Below the pieces are notes generated by a model. The model did not search any database. It had not been told where the DNA came from and saw only the letters and a program-made list of their open reading frames with translations. A program made the position numbers and the translations under genes. A stretch of DNA of 64,000 nt from Jeotgalibacillus malaysiensis (GTDB taxonomy: Bacteria; Bacillota; Bacilli; Bacillales; Jeotgalibacillaceae). Positions within the stretch are counted from its first letter, which is position 1; each line of letters begins with the position of its first letter. Location of the stretch: NCBI GenBank assembly GCA_000818095.1, contig CP009416.1, positions 1,224,501-1,288,500 on the forward strand, read 5' to 3'. Below are positions 7,821 through 16,925 of this stretch, piece after piece.

Positions 7821-7852
7821 ATAAAAGCGCCTGACAGAAAGGTTGAGATGGG

Positions 7853-8662
7853 ATGGAAGGAGTAAATAAAAAGCAGTGGGGCTGCGCAAGCTTTCTGCTC
7901 GTATTCGGTCTTCTGCTTTTGATGATTAATCTTGGTTTACTGCAGCTCAAAGGTTCAGCTTCAGGGCTGATCATTCCTATAATCTTATTGATCATTGGAA
8001 TCGCTCAGCTCATTAAATTCTTTTCAAAAAGAAGAGGGATCTTAAGCGGGCTGATTTTTACGGTATATGGCGGACTGTTAACAGCCGCATTCTTTTCAGA
8101 AGATATCGCATTTGGCTATGGGGATATCTGGCGTCTGTGGCCGCTGCTTTTGATCGGGTTTGCGATTTCGCTGATCACTAAAAGAACTTCCATTCACTTC
8201 AGCTACGGCGAGCCAAAGGTCGGTGGAAGAAAAGAAGTGAATCCGAAAGAAACATACCGTGAAAAATCAGGCGGGCATGAACATAAATCTCATATTAAGC
8301 ATGCAATGAGCATTGGTAACGAGGCATTTACGTCAGAAAACTGGGCCCTAGAAAACATGAAGCTTAACAAGTCAGTCGGAAATTATGTTTTCAATTTAAA
8401 AAAAGCTTATATTTCTGAAGGTGAAACGATGCTTGATGTGTCAGTCAGGATCGGCAATATCAAAATGACTGTCCCTGAGGAACTGAGCGTTGAGATTACG
8501 TCAAATGTTGCTGTCGGTGAAAACGTGCTTTTTAACGACCGGACAGATGGCGCTCAGGCAAGAACACTCAGATTTCGTTCAGATGATTATGATACAGCGC
8601 CGAAAAAAGTAAAGATCATCCTGGATGTCAATGTCGGATCCATCAGAATTGACAGGATTTGA
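7853..8662 (+). CDS. liaF: Envelope-stress inhibitor LiaF
   Basis: 269-residue protein with three or four N-terminal membrane segments (about residues 12-30, 38-56, 62-80 and 90-108), a charged linker and a C-terminal beta-rich cell-wall-active-antibiotic response domain (about 165-269). LiaF (VraT in staphylococci) holds the LiaS kinase inactive until antibiotics such as bacitracin or daptomycin perturb lipid II cycling. It is followed at 9 nt by liaS, then liaR, the canonical order. A ribosome site AAAGG lies 10 nt before the ATG. The inducible liaIH genes usually found upstream in Bacillus are not here. Confidence 0.9.
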   Translation: MEGVNKKQWGCASFLLVFGLLLLMINLGLLQLKGSASGLIIPIILLIIGIAQLIKFFSKRRGILSGLIFTVYGGLLTAAFFSEDIAFGYGDIWRLWPLLLIGFAISLITKRTSIHFSYGEPKVGGRKEVNPKETYREKSGGHEHKSHIKHAMSIGNEAFTSENWALENMKLNKSVGNYVFNLKKAYISEGETMLDVSVRIGNIKMTVPEELSVEITSNVAVGENVLFNDRTDGAQARTLRFRSDDYDTAPKKVKIILDVNVGSIRIDRI

Positions 8663-8671
8663 GGAGGAGTC

Positions 8672-9715
8672 ATGATCAGAGTAGCGAGTCTTAATCACTG
8701 GTTCATTCTGCAATATCTCAGATTCACCGTCTATGGCGCCATTTTGTTATTTACTATTCTGCAACTATATATATTTCTCTCGCCGGATCCATTTTTGAAT
8801 ACTGCTGCTTCACTTGGCGTAGTTGGCATGACATCAGCCATCTTTTTTGCAATGTCGATCTATATCGGCATCCGCTCAGGCAAAATTATGCGTCAGCGTA
8901 TTCATGGAATGACGGCTTTTGTTGCCAGACTTTCATCCGGGAAAGCCGGTGAAACAATGGAAATTGAAGAAATGGATGACCTCTCAACACTTGAAGAGGC
9001 GTTAAATGAACTATCAATTAATATAAATGAACAAACGAAATCCTTACAGCGGATCTCAAGTGAGCGGCTCAACCTTGAAAAACAGGCTCAGCAGGCTGCA
9101 ATCATTGAAGAGCGTCAACGTCTCGCGCGTGATCTTCATGATTCTGTCAGTCAGCAATTGTTTGCTTTAAATATGCTCTCCTCCGCATCGGTCAGAATGC
9201 TTGATGCGAACCAGGAGGATGCAGGTAAGCTTGTCCGTCAGGCTGCAGAAATTGCCGAGAAGGCCCAGGGTGAAATGAGAGCACTTTTGCTGCATCTGAG
9301 ACCAGTGGACTTAAAAGGAGAGTCCTTATCCACAGGACTTGAAAAGCTGGCCTATGAGCTTGAGCAAAAAACACCCATTACCTTTTCAATGCAGCTTGAT
9401 CAGATGGAAAAAATCCATGAAAGTGCAGACGAACACCTTTTCAGAGTTGTACAGGAGGCAGTGTCTAATATCCTCAGACACGCGAACGCAACCGAAATCA
9501 CGATCAGAACTGAAGTAAAAGGATCCTCCTTTTATCTTTTTGTCGGTGATAACGGAGACGGCTTTGACGTAACGGATAAAAAGTGGACCTCTTACGGACT
9601 GCAGACGATGAAAGAACGCTGTGAAGAAATAGGCGGTCAATTTGAAATCCGCTCAAAGTCAGGCGAAGGCACTTATATCACAATCAGAATTCCGATCATG
9701 GAAGGAGGAGAGTAA
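8672..9715 (+). CDS. liaS: Sensor histidine kinase LiaS
   Basis: 347-residue NarL-type histidine kinase. It has two N-terminal transmembrane helices (about 14-34 and 44-66) with almost no extracellular loop, as in intramembrane-sensing kinases, then a HAMP-like and coiled-coil stretch. The phosphoacceptor is H156 in the motif ARDLHDSVSQQLF (HisKA_3), followed by a C-terminal HATPase domain with EAVSNILRHA and GDNGDGF. It phosphorylates LiaR on envelope stress. RBS GAGGAGGAG. The stop codon lies one base before the liaR start. Confidence 0.93.
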   Translation: MIRVASLNHWFILQYLRFTVYGAILLFTILQLYIFLSPDPFLNTAASLGVVGMTSAIFFAMSIYIGIRSGKIMRQRIHGMTAFVARLSSGKAGETMEIEEMDDLSTLEEALNELSININEQTKSLQRISSERLNLEKQAQQAAIIEERQRLARDLHDSVSQQLFALNMLSSASVRMLDANQEDAGKLVRQAAEIAEKAQGEMRALLLHLRPVDLKGESLSTGLEKLAYELEQKTPITFSMQLDQMEKIHESADEHLFRVVQEAVSNILRHANATEITIRTEVKGSSFYLFVGDNGDGFDVTDKKWTSYGLQTMKERCEEIGGQFEIRSKSGEGTYITIRIPIMEGGE

Positions 9716-9716
9716 T

Positions 9717-10358
9717 GTGACGAAAGTAAAGGTTATGATCGTAGATGATCATGAAATGGTCAGGCTCGGGATTAAATCATATTTACTGACTGAACCCGGT
9801 ATTGAATTCGTCGGTGAAGCAATCAACGGGAAAGAAGCTGCCGTTCTAGCAGAACAGACTAAGCCGGACGTGATCTTAATGGATCTTCTGATGGAAGGTG
9901 GCACAGGCATTGATGCAACAAAAGATATTCTGAGCTTCCTGCCTGATACAAAGATTATCATCCTGACAAGCTACTATGACGATGAACAGGTATTCCCGGC
10001 ACTTGAAGCAGGTGCCCATAGCTATATACTTAAAACCTCTTCAGCTTCTCAAATCCTTGATACCGTCTACAAAGCGTCAAAAGGAGAATCAGTCATCGAA
10101 CAACAGGTAGCAAGCAAGCTGATGAACCGTTTCAGAACAAAAGAAAGAGTCCTTCATGAGGATCTTACTGAAAGAGAAATGGATGTACTCAAATGTCTCG
10201 GTGACGGACTGACCAATCAGGAAATTGCAGATGAACTATACATAGGAATCAAAACAGTCAAAACGCACGTTAGTAACGTACTCAGCAAGCTTGAAATCAG
10301 CGATCGCACGCAGGCGGCGATTTATGCGAACCGGAATGGATTGTTGCGGGGGAAGTAG
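9717..10358 (+). CDS. liaR: Response regulator LiaR
   Basis: 213-residue NarL/FixJ-type regulator. The receiver domain has D10/D11 and phosphoacceptor D56 (VILMDLL), with Thr and Lys of the active site later (ILTSYYDD, LKTSSA). The C-terminal LuxR-type helix-turn-helix is about 150-205 (LTEREMDVLKCLGDGLTNQEI). The start is GTG at 9717, which follows GGAAGGAGGAG at good spacing; upstream in-frame sequence belongs to liaS. It is the last gene of liaFSR. A large palindrome follows directly instead of a simple terminator. Confidence 0.93.
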   Translation: MTKVKVMIVDDHEMVRLGIKSYLLTEPGIEFVGEAINGKEAAVLAEQTKPDVILMDLLMEGGTGIDATKDILSFLPDTKIIILTSYYDDEQVFPALEAGAHSYILKTSSASQILDTVYKASKGESVIEQQVASKLMNRFRTKERVLHEDLTEREMDVLKCLGDGLTNQEIADELYIGIKTVKTHVSNVLSKLEISDRTQAAIYANRNGLLRGK

Positions 10359-10367
10359 GGAGGTTAG

Positions 10368-10452
10368 GCGGCACGGTGGGGACGGAGTTAAGTGGTTCAC
10401 TTTTAGAATGATTCTAAAAATGACACACACAACTCCGTCCCCGCCGTGCCGC
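10368..10452. repeat. 85-bp near-perfect palindromic element
   Basis: Symmetrical about base 10410. The outer 22-bp arms (GCGGCACGGTGGGGACGGAG.. and its complement, one G-U) are followed inwards by TGGTTCA / TGACACA-like and TTTTAGAAT-G-ATTCTAAAA. It starts 10 nt after the liaR stop. It resembles REP-like palindromes seen in Bacillaceae; no second copy is evident in this window. It may also act as a transcription barrier. Confidence 0.75.
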
Positions 10453-10469
10453 TTTTAAAAAACAAAAAA

Positions 10470-10493
10470 ATCACGCTCAAAAACAAGCGTGAT
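10470..10493 (-). terminator. Terminator of hmoB
   Basis: ATCACGCT / AGCGTGAT hairpin with an 8-nt loop followed by seven T on the minus strand, 8 nt beyond the hmoB stop. Confidence 0.85.
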
Positions 10494-10501
10494 CTTCTCA
10501 A

Positions 10502-11014
10502 TTACTGCTCTGTCTGTCCCACATATTTCGTCACAAATGATGAACGCGGGAAGATTGATTTTTGATGATCAAGGCCTTCTGATGTACCGCGTTTTGCATG
10601 GGCTTTGTTGTATGACTGTGAGGTCTGCCAGTCTTTGAATGACTTTTCGTCTTCCCACTGAGTCAGCACAACGTATGTGTCTGAATCAACCGGTCTTAAT
10701 ACGCGGATTGCGATAAAGCCGGGCTCTTCTTCAATCAGTCCTGCACGGTTTTTGAAGCGGTGCTCGAATACAGGCCGTCCTTCGTCTGATACAGGGATAT
10801 TGTTAAAGACGAAAAAGCCGTTTTCAGTCAGCTGGCCGGATTCAGAAAACACTTCATATTTTCTCGGGCTGTTGAACAATGTATCTCCATCAGTTTCATG
10901 CACTAACAGCGCAGTATCCTCGCCAAGCATCTGAACCATTGTTTCGTTCGGGTTCTCCTCCTGGAACTTATGTAAAAACTCAGGCGTCCCAAAAGTCATA
11001 TAAATGTTTTTCAT
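10502..11014 (-). CDS. hmoB: Haem-degrading monooxygenase HmoB-like
   Basis: 170-residue ABM-fold protein resembling B. subtilis HmoB (YhgC). The N-terminal half is a divergent domain, while the C-terminal half (about residues 65-160) holds the antibiotic-biosynthesis-monooxygenase fold with FKNRAGLIEEEPGF, VVLTQWEDEKSFKDW and a distal His-rich stretch (KAHAKR, GLDHQ). HmoB opens haem to release iron. The ATG at 11014 has GAGGAGG eight bases upstream; the longer start is rejected. Divergence from hemE, as in Bacillus, links haem synthesis and turnover. No Fur box was recognised with certainty. Confidence 0.85.
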   Translation of the reverse strand: MKNIYMTFGTPEFLHKFQEENPNETMVQMLGEDTALLVHETDGDTLFNSPRKYEVFSESGQLTENGFFVFNNIPVSDEGRPVFEHRFKNRAGLIEEEPGFIAIRVLRPVDSDTYVVLTQWEDEKSFKDWQTSQSYNKAHAKRGTSEGLDHQKSIFPRSSFVTKYVGQTEQ

Positions 11015-11152
11015 CACAATTCCTCCTCGGGTCATTAGTCCTTAAAATAAAATCAATGTTTCTCTTACGCTGGCTACAATTCTATTTATACCCTTTTTCA
11101 ACCCGGTTAACCACTTCAAAGTCTTTTCCTGCGTGAGAAAAGAGGAGATTTT

Positions 11153-11181
11153 ATGACATTTACCGGTGTCTGGTATACACT
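11153..11181 (+). promoter_or_regulatory. Candidate promoter of hemE
   Basis: ATGACA, 17-nt spacer, TACACT, about 100 nt before hemE. The rest of the 11015-11285 gap shows no gene. Confidence 0.4.
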
Positions 11182-11285
11182 GATATAGAAAAGGGCTATA
11201 GTTAAAAACGGATAATAAGAGCGTAGAAAAATTAACAGATTTCTGTCAATTAACTAGCACATTTGAAAGGTGGATTATACTCGTT

Positions 11286-12317
11286 ATGAGTTCATTTAAT
11301 GATACATTTTTAAAGGCAGCAAGAGGAGAGGCAGTCTCGCACACACCTGTCTGGTATATGAGGCAGGCGGGCCGCTCGCAGCCTGAGTACCGCGCGATAA
11401 AAGAGAAATACTCTTTATTTGAAATCACTCACCAGCCTGAGCTTTGCGCATATGTGACCAGACTTCCGGTCGAAAACTACGGTGTGGATGCAGCGGTTCT
11501 TTATAAAGACATTATGACGCCGCTTCCTGCAATTGGCGTGGATGTTGAAATTAAGTCAGGTATCGGACCTGTCATTCATAACCCGATTAAATCTGTACAG
11601 GATATTGAAAAGCTCGGCATGATTGAGCCGGAAGAGGACGTTCCTTACGTTCTTGATACGATTAAATTACTGACAACTGAACAGCTGAATGTACCGCTGA
11701 TCGGCTTTGGCGGAGCGCCATTTACACTGGCGAGCTATATGATCGAAGGTGGACCATCAAGAAATTATCATAAGACTAAGGCGTTTATGTATCAGGAAAC
11801 AAATGCCTGGCATGCATTGATGGACAAGCTTGCTGAGATGACAATCCGTTACACAACTGCACAGGTGAAAGCAGGAGCGGGTACGATTCAGATGTTCGAT
11901 TCCTGGGTAGGAACGCTGAACGTTCAGGACTACCGCACATACATTAAGCCGCATATGGAAAAAATCTTTGCAGCACTAAAAGAGCTTAATATACCACTGA
12001 TTATGCACGGCGTTGGGGCAGCGCATCTTGCAAAAGACTGGAATGACCTGCCGCTAGATGTTGTTGGTCTTGACTGGAGACTGTCGATTGAAGAAGCACG
12101 TGAAAAAGGCGTAACGAAAACCGTACAGGGGAACCTTGACCCGTCACTATTACTTTGTGACTGGGACATCATTGAAAAACATGTAAAACCGATTTTAGAT
12201 GCAGGCATGAAGCATCCCGGACACATTTTCAATCTTGGTCACGGTGTTTTCCCTGAGGTACAGCCTGACACGCTGAAAAAGCTGACAGCATTCGTTCAGG
12301 AATATACTGCCCGCTAA
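11286..12317 (+). CDS. hemE: Uroporphyrinogen decarboxylase
   Basis: 343 residues, the usual length. The N-terminal signature [11 protein letters not shown] (about residues 21-31) holds substrate-binding arginine, and [17 protein letters not shown] (about 139-155) and HGVGA / GLDWR blocks match the family. It converts uroporphyrinogen III to coproporphyrinogen III in the cytoplasm. A ribosome site AAAGGTGG sits somewhat far (12 nt) from the ATG. It is the first gene of hemE-hemH-hemY, with gaps of 91 and about 50 nt, so likely co-transcribed. Confidence 0.96.
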   Translation: MSSFNDTFLKAARGEAVSHTPVWYMRQAGRSQPEYRAIKEKYSLFEITHQPELCAYVTRLPVENYGVDAAVLYKDIMTPLPAIGVDVEIKSGIGPVIHNPIKSVQDIEKLGMIEPEEDVPYVLDTIKLLTTEQLNVPLIGFGGAPFTLASYMIEGGPSRNYHKTKAFMYQETNAWHALMDKLAEMTIRYTTAQVKAGAGTIQMFDSWVGTLNVQDYRTYIKPHMEKIFAALKELNIPLIMHGVGAAHLAKDWNDLPLDVVGLDWRLSIEEAREKGVTKTVQGNLDPSLLLCDWDIIEKHVKPILDAGMKHPGHIFNLGHGVFPEVQPDTLKKLTAFVQEYTAR

Positions 12318-12408
12318 CACATTTAAAAAGCAGATCAATGGAAAGCTTAAGGGTTTGTTTGCTACAACTGTAGAGAAGCACAAATTTTGCTAATGAGGTG
12401 GAATAGAC

Positions 12409-13338
12409 ATGTCAAAGAAAAAAATGGGACTTCTAGTAATGGCTTACGGTACGCCATATTCAGAGGACGATCTTGAGCGTTATTACACACATATCAGAAG
12501 AGGCAGAAAGCCATCTGAAGAATTACTTGAAGACTTAAGAGACCGGTACAATGCAATCGGCGGAATCTCACCGCTTGCCCGTATCACAGAAGAACAGGCA
12601 AATGCACTCACTGCGCGCTTAAACGAAGTGCAGGATGACATTGAGTTTGTCATGTACCTTGGTCTGAAACATATTGAACCTTTTGTAGAAGATGCAGTGG
12701 ATGAAATGAAAAAAGACGGTGTTGAAGAAGCAGTATCAATCGTTCTTGCACCACACTTTTCATCTTACAGCGTAAAGTCTTACAACAAGCGTGCAAAAGA
12801 CCGCTCTGAAGAAATCGGCGGACCATCCATTACTTCTATTGAGAGCTGGTACGATGAGCCGAAATTTATTCAGTACTGGTCTGAAAAAGTAAAAGACACA
12901 TTTGACAGCATGACAGATGAGCAGCGTGAAAAAGCAGTGCTGATTGTGTCAGCACACAGCTTGCCTGAAAAAATTCTTGCAGGCGGCGATCCGTATCCTG
13001 ATCAGCTGAAGGAAACAGCAGATCTGATTGCAGAGCAGGCAGGCGTTAAAAACTATGAAATCGGCTGGCAGAGTGAAGGGAATACACCTGATCCGTGGAT
13101 CGGACCTGACGTTCAGGATCTGACAAAAGACCTTCATGAAGAGCATGGCTACACTGCATTCGTCTATACTCCAGTAGGTTTCGTATCAGACCACTTAGAA
13201 GTGCTTTATGATAACGACTATGAGTGTAAAGTTGTAACAGATGAGATCGGTGCAGACTACTTCCGTCCTGAAATGCCGAATACACAGCCGCTGTTTATTG
13301 ATGCGATGGTTGACAAAGTAATGAAGACATTAGGTTAA
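12409..13338 (+). CDS. hemH: Coproporphyrin ferrochelatase (HemH/CpfC)
   Basis: 309-residue monomeric ferrochelatase of the Bacillus type. SAHSLP at residues 181-186 puts the metal-handling His at 183, the position known in B. subtilis, and the partner Glu lies in the C-terminal [17 protein letters not shown] block. It inserts iron into coproporphyrin III; in Bacillota this enzyme acts before HemQ, not on protoporphyrin. A strong GAGGTGG ribosome site precedes the ATG. Middle gene of the hemEHY set. Confidence 0.95.
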   Translation: MSKKKMGLLVMAYGTPYSEDDLERYYTHIRRGRKPSEELLEDLRDRYNAIGGISPLARITEEQANALTARLNEVQDDIEFVMYLGLKHIEPFVEDAVDEMKKDGVEEAVSIVLAPHFSSYSVKSYNKRAKDRSEEIGGPSITSIESWYDEPKFIQYWSEKVKDTFDSMTDEQREKAVLIVSAHSLPEKILAGGDPYPDQLKETADLIAEQAGVKNYEIGWQSEGNTPDPWIGPDVQDLTKDLHEEHGYTAFVYTPVGFVSDHLEVLYDNDYECKVVTDEIGADYFRPEMPNTQPLFIDAMVDKVMKTLG

Positions 13339-13388
13339 TTTATATTCGATTTTATTGAAAATCCAGTTTACAGAAAGTGATGATTACT

Positions 13389-14795
13389 GTGACACAGTCA
13401 AAGCGGAAAATTGTCATTGTTGGCGGCGGGATCACGGGTCTTGCCGCAGCATACCGGGCACAGGAAAAAATTAATAATGAGCAGCTGGACGCAAGCATTA
13501 CGATTATAGAATCCAATCACCGCCTTGGCGGTAAAATTCAGACAGTCGTACAGGATGGGTTTGTCATCGAGCGTGGTCCGGATTCCTTCCTTGAGCGGAA
13601 AGTAAGCATGGGACGGCTGATCAAAGATGTCGGACTTGATCACAAGCTGGTTCCGAATGCAACAGGGCAGGCATTTATCTTAGTCAATGATAAGCTGCAT
13701 CCAATGCCTGGCGGAGCCATCATGGGCATCCCGACTCAAATCAGGCCTTTTCTGATCACAGATTTAATCTCACTGACTGGAAAGCTGCGGGCAGCCGGTG
13801 ACTTTGTACTGCCCAAGTCGAACCACGAGCAGGACCAGTCTCTTGGAACATTTTTCAGAAGAAGACTCGGAAATGAAGTTGTAGAGAATCTGATTGAACC
13901 TTTATTATCAGGTATTTATGCCGGAGATATTGATCAGATCAGTCTGCAATCCACTTTTCCTCAGTATGGAAAGCTTGAACAGGATCACAGAAGTCTGATC
14001 GCCGGGATGAAAAAGACTTCTCCTGCTGCGAGAAGAAAGCCTGGTGCGAAAAAGCAGAGTATGTTTTTAACATTGTCCACGGGTCTTGAATCCCTCGTTG
14101 AAAAGATTGAGTCACTGCTGAATGACTGTGAAATCTTAAAAGGCACAAGAGTAGAGTCGATCAGTAAAGATGATAAATATCAGCTGTCTTTAAATAGCGG
14201 AGAGGTCATTGAAGCTGATTCAGTCATTTTCACTGTCCCTCATTTCACAGCAGGTGAAGTGTTTGGTGAGGATGGCATGCTGAGTGAAATTGAAGAAGTC
14301 CCTGCCACCTCTGTTGCAACAGTTGCAATGGCTTTTGATAAAGGTGATGTAGAGGATATCCTTGATGGCACAGGCTTTGTAGTATCAAGAAATAGTGATT
14401 ATACGATTACAGCATGCACCTGGACTCACAGAAAGTGGCCGCATACAGTGCCTGAAGGGAAAGTGCTGCTCAGATGCTACGTAGGACGTGCAGGTGATGA
14501 GACGGTCGTTGATCTGTCAGATGATCAGATTGAAAAGATCGTCATCGATGATTTAAATAAAATCATTAAAGTAAATAGCAAGCCTGATTTCACCATTGTA
14601 ACCCGCTGGAAAAAAGCAATGCCACAGTATACTGTCGGTCACAGGGAAAGAATGGCTGATGTCAGAGCAAAGCTTGAAAAAGATTATCCTGGTGTCTATC
14701 TAGCCGGCGCATCTTATGACGGCATTGGACTGCCTGACTGTATTGATCAGGGTGAAGCCGCAGCATATAAGGCACTGAATTATATTGCACAATAA
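13389..14795 (+). CDS. hemY: Coproporphyrinogen III oxidase (HemY/CgoX)
   Basis: FAD-dependent oxidase of about 468 residues. It has an N-terminal dinucleotide fold VIVGGGITGLAAAY (about residues 10-23), an ERGPDSFLERK substrate/FAD block, LIEPLLSGIYAGD, and a C-terminal FAD-binding GASYDGIGLPDCIDQG. It oxidises coproporphyrinogen to coproporphyrin, feeding HemH. The GTG at 13389 has an AAAGTGAT site; ATGs at 13377 and 13380 lie too close to the same site but cannot be excluded. HemQ, needed for the final step, is not in the window. Confidence 0.93.
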   Translation: MTQSKRKIVIVGGGITGLAAAYRAQEKINNEQLDASITIIESNHRLGGKIQTVVQDGFVIERGPDSFLERKVSMGRLIKDVGLDHKLVPNATGQAFILVNDKLHPMPGGAIMGIPTQIRPFLITDLISLTGKLRAAGDFVLPKSNHEQDQSLGTFFRRRLGNEVVENLIEPLLSGIYAGDIDQISLQSTFPQYGKLEQDHRSLIAGMKKTSPAARRKPGAKKQSMFLTLSTGLESLVEKIESLLNDCEILKGTRVESISKDDKYQLSLNSGEVIEADSVIFTVPHFTAGEVFGEDGMLSEIEEVPATSVATVAMAFDKGDVEDILDGTGFVVSRNSDYTITACTWTHRKWPHTVPEGKVLLRCYVGRAGDETVVDLSDDQIEKIVIDDLNKIIKVNSKPDFTIVTRWKKAMPQYTVGHRERMADVRAKLEKDYPGVYLAGASYDGIGLPDCIDQGEAAAYKALNYIAQ

Positions 14796-14822
14796 AAAAA
14801 GCGCCAATTGGCGCTTTTTTTA
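14794..14822. terminator. Shared terminator of hemY and yhfH
   Basis: AAAAAAAGCGCCAATTGGCGC followed by eight T. It is symmetrical, so it works on both strands; it overlaps the yhfH stop. Confidence 0.9.
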
Positions 14823-14948
14823 TTGTGTTCCTGCACACTTACTGCAGACAGTTGTATAAGCTTCAGCCTGCTCTTCCATATGTTCTCCACAAGATGCACA
14901 TTTCTTAGGCGGCAGGTTTCTGAAGAATTCCATTACGTTTTCAAGCAT
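14820..14948 (-). CDS. yhfH: YhfH-like 42-residue zinc-ribbon protein
   Basis: A short frame from ATG 14948 (RBS GAGAGGCTGAT) encodes MLENVMEFFRNLPPKK, then CASC and CSKC pairs 17 residues apart, the pattern of a treble-clef/zinc-ribbon. Size, NLPPK motif, and location between hemY and yhfI match B. subtilis YhfH. Function is unknown in the family; a promoter is visible upstream. It is too short for usual ORF cut-offs but well supported by motif, ribosome site and synteny. Confidence 0.8.
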   Translation of the reverse strand: MLENVMEFFRNLPPKKCASCGEHMEEQAEAYTTVCSKCAGTQ

Positions 14949-15002
14949 GATCATCAGCCTCTCTTTTTTGTTTTGTACTAGTACTAATTTGTTGTTAAAT
15001 GT

Positions 15003-15032
15003 ATTGTATTATAACAGTAGAATGAAAGTCAA
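15003..15032 (-). promoter_or_regulatory. Promoter of yhfH
   Basis: On the minus strand TTGACT (15032-15027), 18-nt spacer, TACAAT (15008-15003). A perfect 10-bp palindrome GTACTAGTAC (14975-14984) lies in the leader and could be an operator. Confidence 0.55.
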
Positions 15033-15122
15033 GGAATATTCTGAAAAAAAGAAGATAAGTGAAAAGAAATTTTTTTTGAAGTATAGTAAGAGGTAGAAAA
15101 CGCTTAAGAGGAGGCTTTTATC

Positions 15123-15887
15123 ATGCAGGTAACCGTTGTGGGATTTTGGGGAGGCTATCCGGCTGCTGGAGAGGCAAGTACAGGTTATTTAATTGAAGAG
15201 GACAATTTCAAGCTGTTACTTGATTGTGGAAGTGGTGTACTAGCACAGCTTCAGCGGTACATTTCACCGGAAGACTTAGATGCTATGCTGATCACACATT
15301 ATCACGCTGATCACACAGCTGATATCGGCGTATTACACCATGCACTGCTGATTCAGCACTTTTTGCAAAATAAAGATTTACATGTGACAGCATATGGACA
15401 TCGTGAGGATGAGCAGGGATTTGACATGCTTGCTTATAAAGAGCAGATGAGCAGTGTAGCATATGATCCTGACAAGCCGCTTGAAGTGGGTCCTTTTACA
15501 ATTACCTTTTTAAAAACAACCCATCCGGTCCCGTGTTATGCTGTACGTATAGAGAGTCAGTCGGGTACGATGGTATTTACAGCAGATTCTGCTTATCAGG
15601 AGTCATTTATTCCTTTTGCCAAAGATGCTGACCTGCTGATTGCAGAGTCCAACTTTTATAAAGGAATGGATGCATCAGGCGCAGGCCATATGACAAGTAC
15701 TGAGGCTGCTGCAATCGCACATGAAGCGGGCGTGAAAACACTGATTCTGAGTCACCTGCCGCATTTTGGTGATCTGAATCAGCTCATAACAGAAGCACAG
15801 GAAATATATAGTGGAGAAACACTGCTGGCATCATCAGGTCTGACTATTACATATCAAGGAGGAACATCACATGTTATTTATCGATAA
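15123..15887 (+). CDS. yhfI: Metallo-beta-lactamase-fold hydrolase YhfI
   Basis: 254-residue MBL-fold protein. The metal site THYHADHTAD (about residues 59-68) gives HxHxDH, with further ligands His in TTHPVPCYAVR (about 137), Asp in FTADSAY and His in LSHLPHFG (about 219). The tRNase Z/phosphodiesterase-like arrangement suggests a cytoplasmic phosphodiesterase or hydrolase, substrate unknown. RBS AGGAGGC. The gene overlaps lplJ by 17 bases, so the two are translationally coupled, the same order as in Bacillus yhfI-yhfJ. Confidence 0.85.
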   Translation: MQVTVVGFWGGYPAAGEASTGYLIEEDNFKLLLDCGSGVLAQLQRYISPEDLDAMLITHYHADHTADIGVLHHALLIQHFLQNKDLHVTAYGHREDEQGFDMLAYKEQMSSVAYDPDKPLEVGPFTITFLKTTHPVPCYAVRIESQSGTMVFTADSAYQESFIPFAKDADLLIAESNFYKGMDASGAGHMTSTEAAAIAHEAGVKTLILSHLPHFGDLNQLITEAQEIYSGETLLASSGLTITYQGGTSHVIYR

Positions 15888-16863
15888 TAAAGGCATTACT
15901 GATCCGAAGATTAACCTTGCAATTGAAGAATATGCGTTAAAGAATCTAAACGTTGAAGAGGAATCGTATCTGCTCTTCTATATTAATAAACCTTCAATTA
16001 TTATAGGTAAAAACCAGAATACGATTGAAGAAATTAATACAGACTACGTTGAGAAAAATAATATCCAGGTCGTTCGCAGACTCTCAGGTGGAGGCGCTGT
16101 TTATCACGACCTTGGCAACCTGAACTTCAGCTTTATCACAAAAGATGACGGTGAGAGCTTTCATAACTTCCAAAAGTTCACTGAGCCTGTTGTAGACGCA
16201 CTAAAGCAGATAGGTGTTCCTGCAGAACTGAAAGGAAGAAATGACCTGCTTGTAGGGGAAAGAAAAATCTCAGGTAATGCCCAGTTCTCTACTAAAGGAA
16301 GAATGTTCAGCCACGGCACGCTTATGTTTGATTCAGAGATCGATAACGTCGTATCATCACTCAAAGTCAGAAAAGATAAGATTGAATCAAAAGGAATTAA
16401 ATCAATCCGAAGCCGCGTTGCAAATATTTCTGAATTCCTTGAAGAAAAAGTAACAATTGAAGAGTTCAAGCAGCTCATTTTGCGTCATATTTTCGGAAGT
16501 GAAGAAGAAATTAAGGAGTATGTGCTGACAGAAGAGGACTGGAAAAACATACATGAACTGTCTGAACAGCGCTATCAGCAGTGGGAGTGGAATTTCGGAA
16601 AATCACCGAAATTTAATCTTCAGCACTCACACCGATTCCCTGTCGGCAGCATTGACGTGCGCCTTGACGTAGAAAAAGGCAGCATCGAAAACTGCAAAAT
16701 CTACGGTGACTTCTTCGGTGTAGGCGATGTCAGCGAAGTTGAACATAAGTTAATTGGCACACGCTATGAGCGCGCAGAGATTGATAAGGCACTTGAAGAC
16801 GTTGATCTGAAGCATTACTTCGGAAATGTGGATCGCGAAGAGTTTATTGATTTATTATACTAA
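15871..16863 (+). CDS. lplJ: Lipoate-protein ligase LplJ
   Basis: 330 residues with a BPL/LplA catalytic domain (about 1-240): substrate loop RRLSGGGAVYHDLGNLNFSF at about 71-90 and the lipoyl-AMP binding lysine region GRNDLLVGERKISGNAQ at about 120-136; a C-terminal accessory domain follows. It attaches free lipoate to GcvH/E2 proteins via lipoyl-AMP. The start overlaps the end of yhfI with AAGGAGG in front. A terminator follows 10 nt after the stop. Confidence 0.95.
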   Translation: MLFIDNKGITDPKINLAIEEYALKNLNVEEESYLLFYINKPSIIIGKNQNTIEEINTDYVEKNNIQVVRRLSGGGAVYHDLGNLNFSFITKDDGESFHNFQKFTEPVVDALKQIGVPAELKGRNDLLVGERKISGNAQFSTKGRMFSHGTLMFDSEIDNVVSSLKVRKDKIESKGIKSIRSRVANISEFLEEKVTIEEFKQLILRHIFGSEEEIKEYVLTEEDWKNIHELSEQRYQQWEWNFGKSPKFNLQHSHRFPVGSIDVRLDVEKGSIENCKIYGDFFGVGDVSEVEHKLIGTRYERAEIDKALEDVDLKHYFGNVDREEFIDLLY

Positions 16864-16872
16864 GCTTGAATT

Positions 16873-16908
16873 AAAAGACTGGGTCATTGTCCAGTCTTTT
16901 ATTTTTTT
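16873..16908 (+). terminator. Terminator of yhfI-lplJ
   Basis: AAAAGACTGG / CCAGTCTTTT stem with an 8-nt loop, followed by a T-rich tract. Confidence 0.9.
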
Positions 16909-16925
16909 ACAATGAAAGCGTTATC

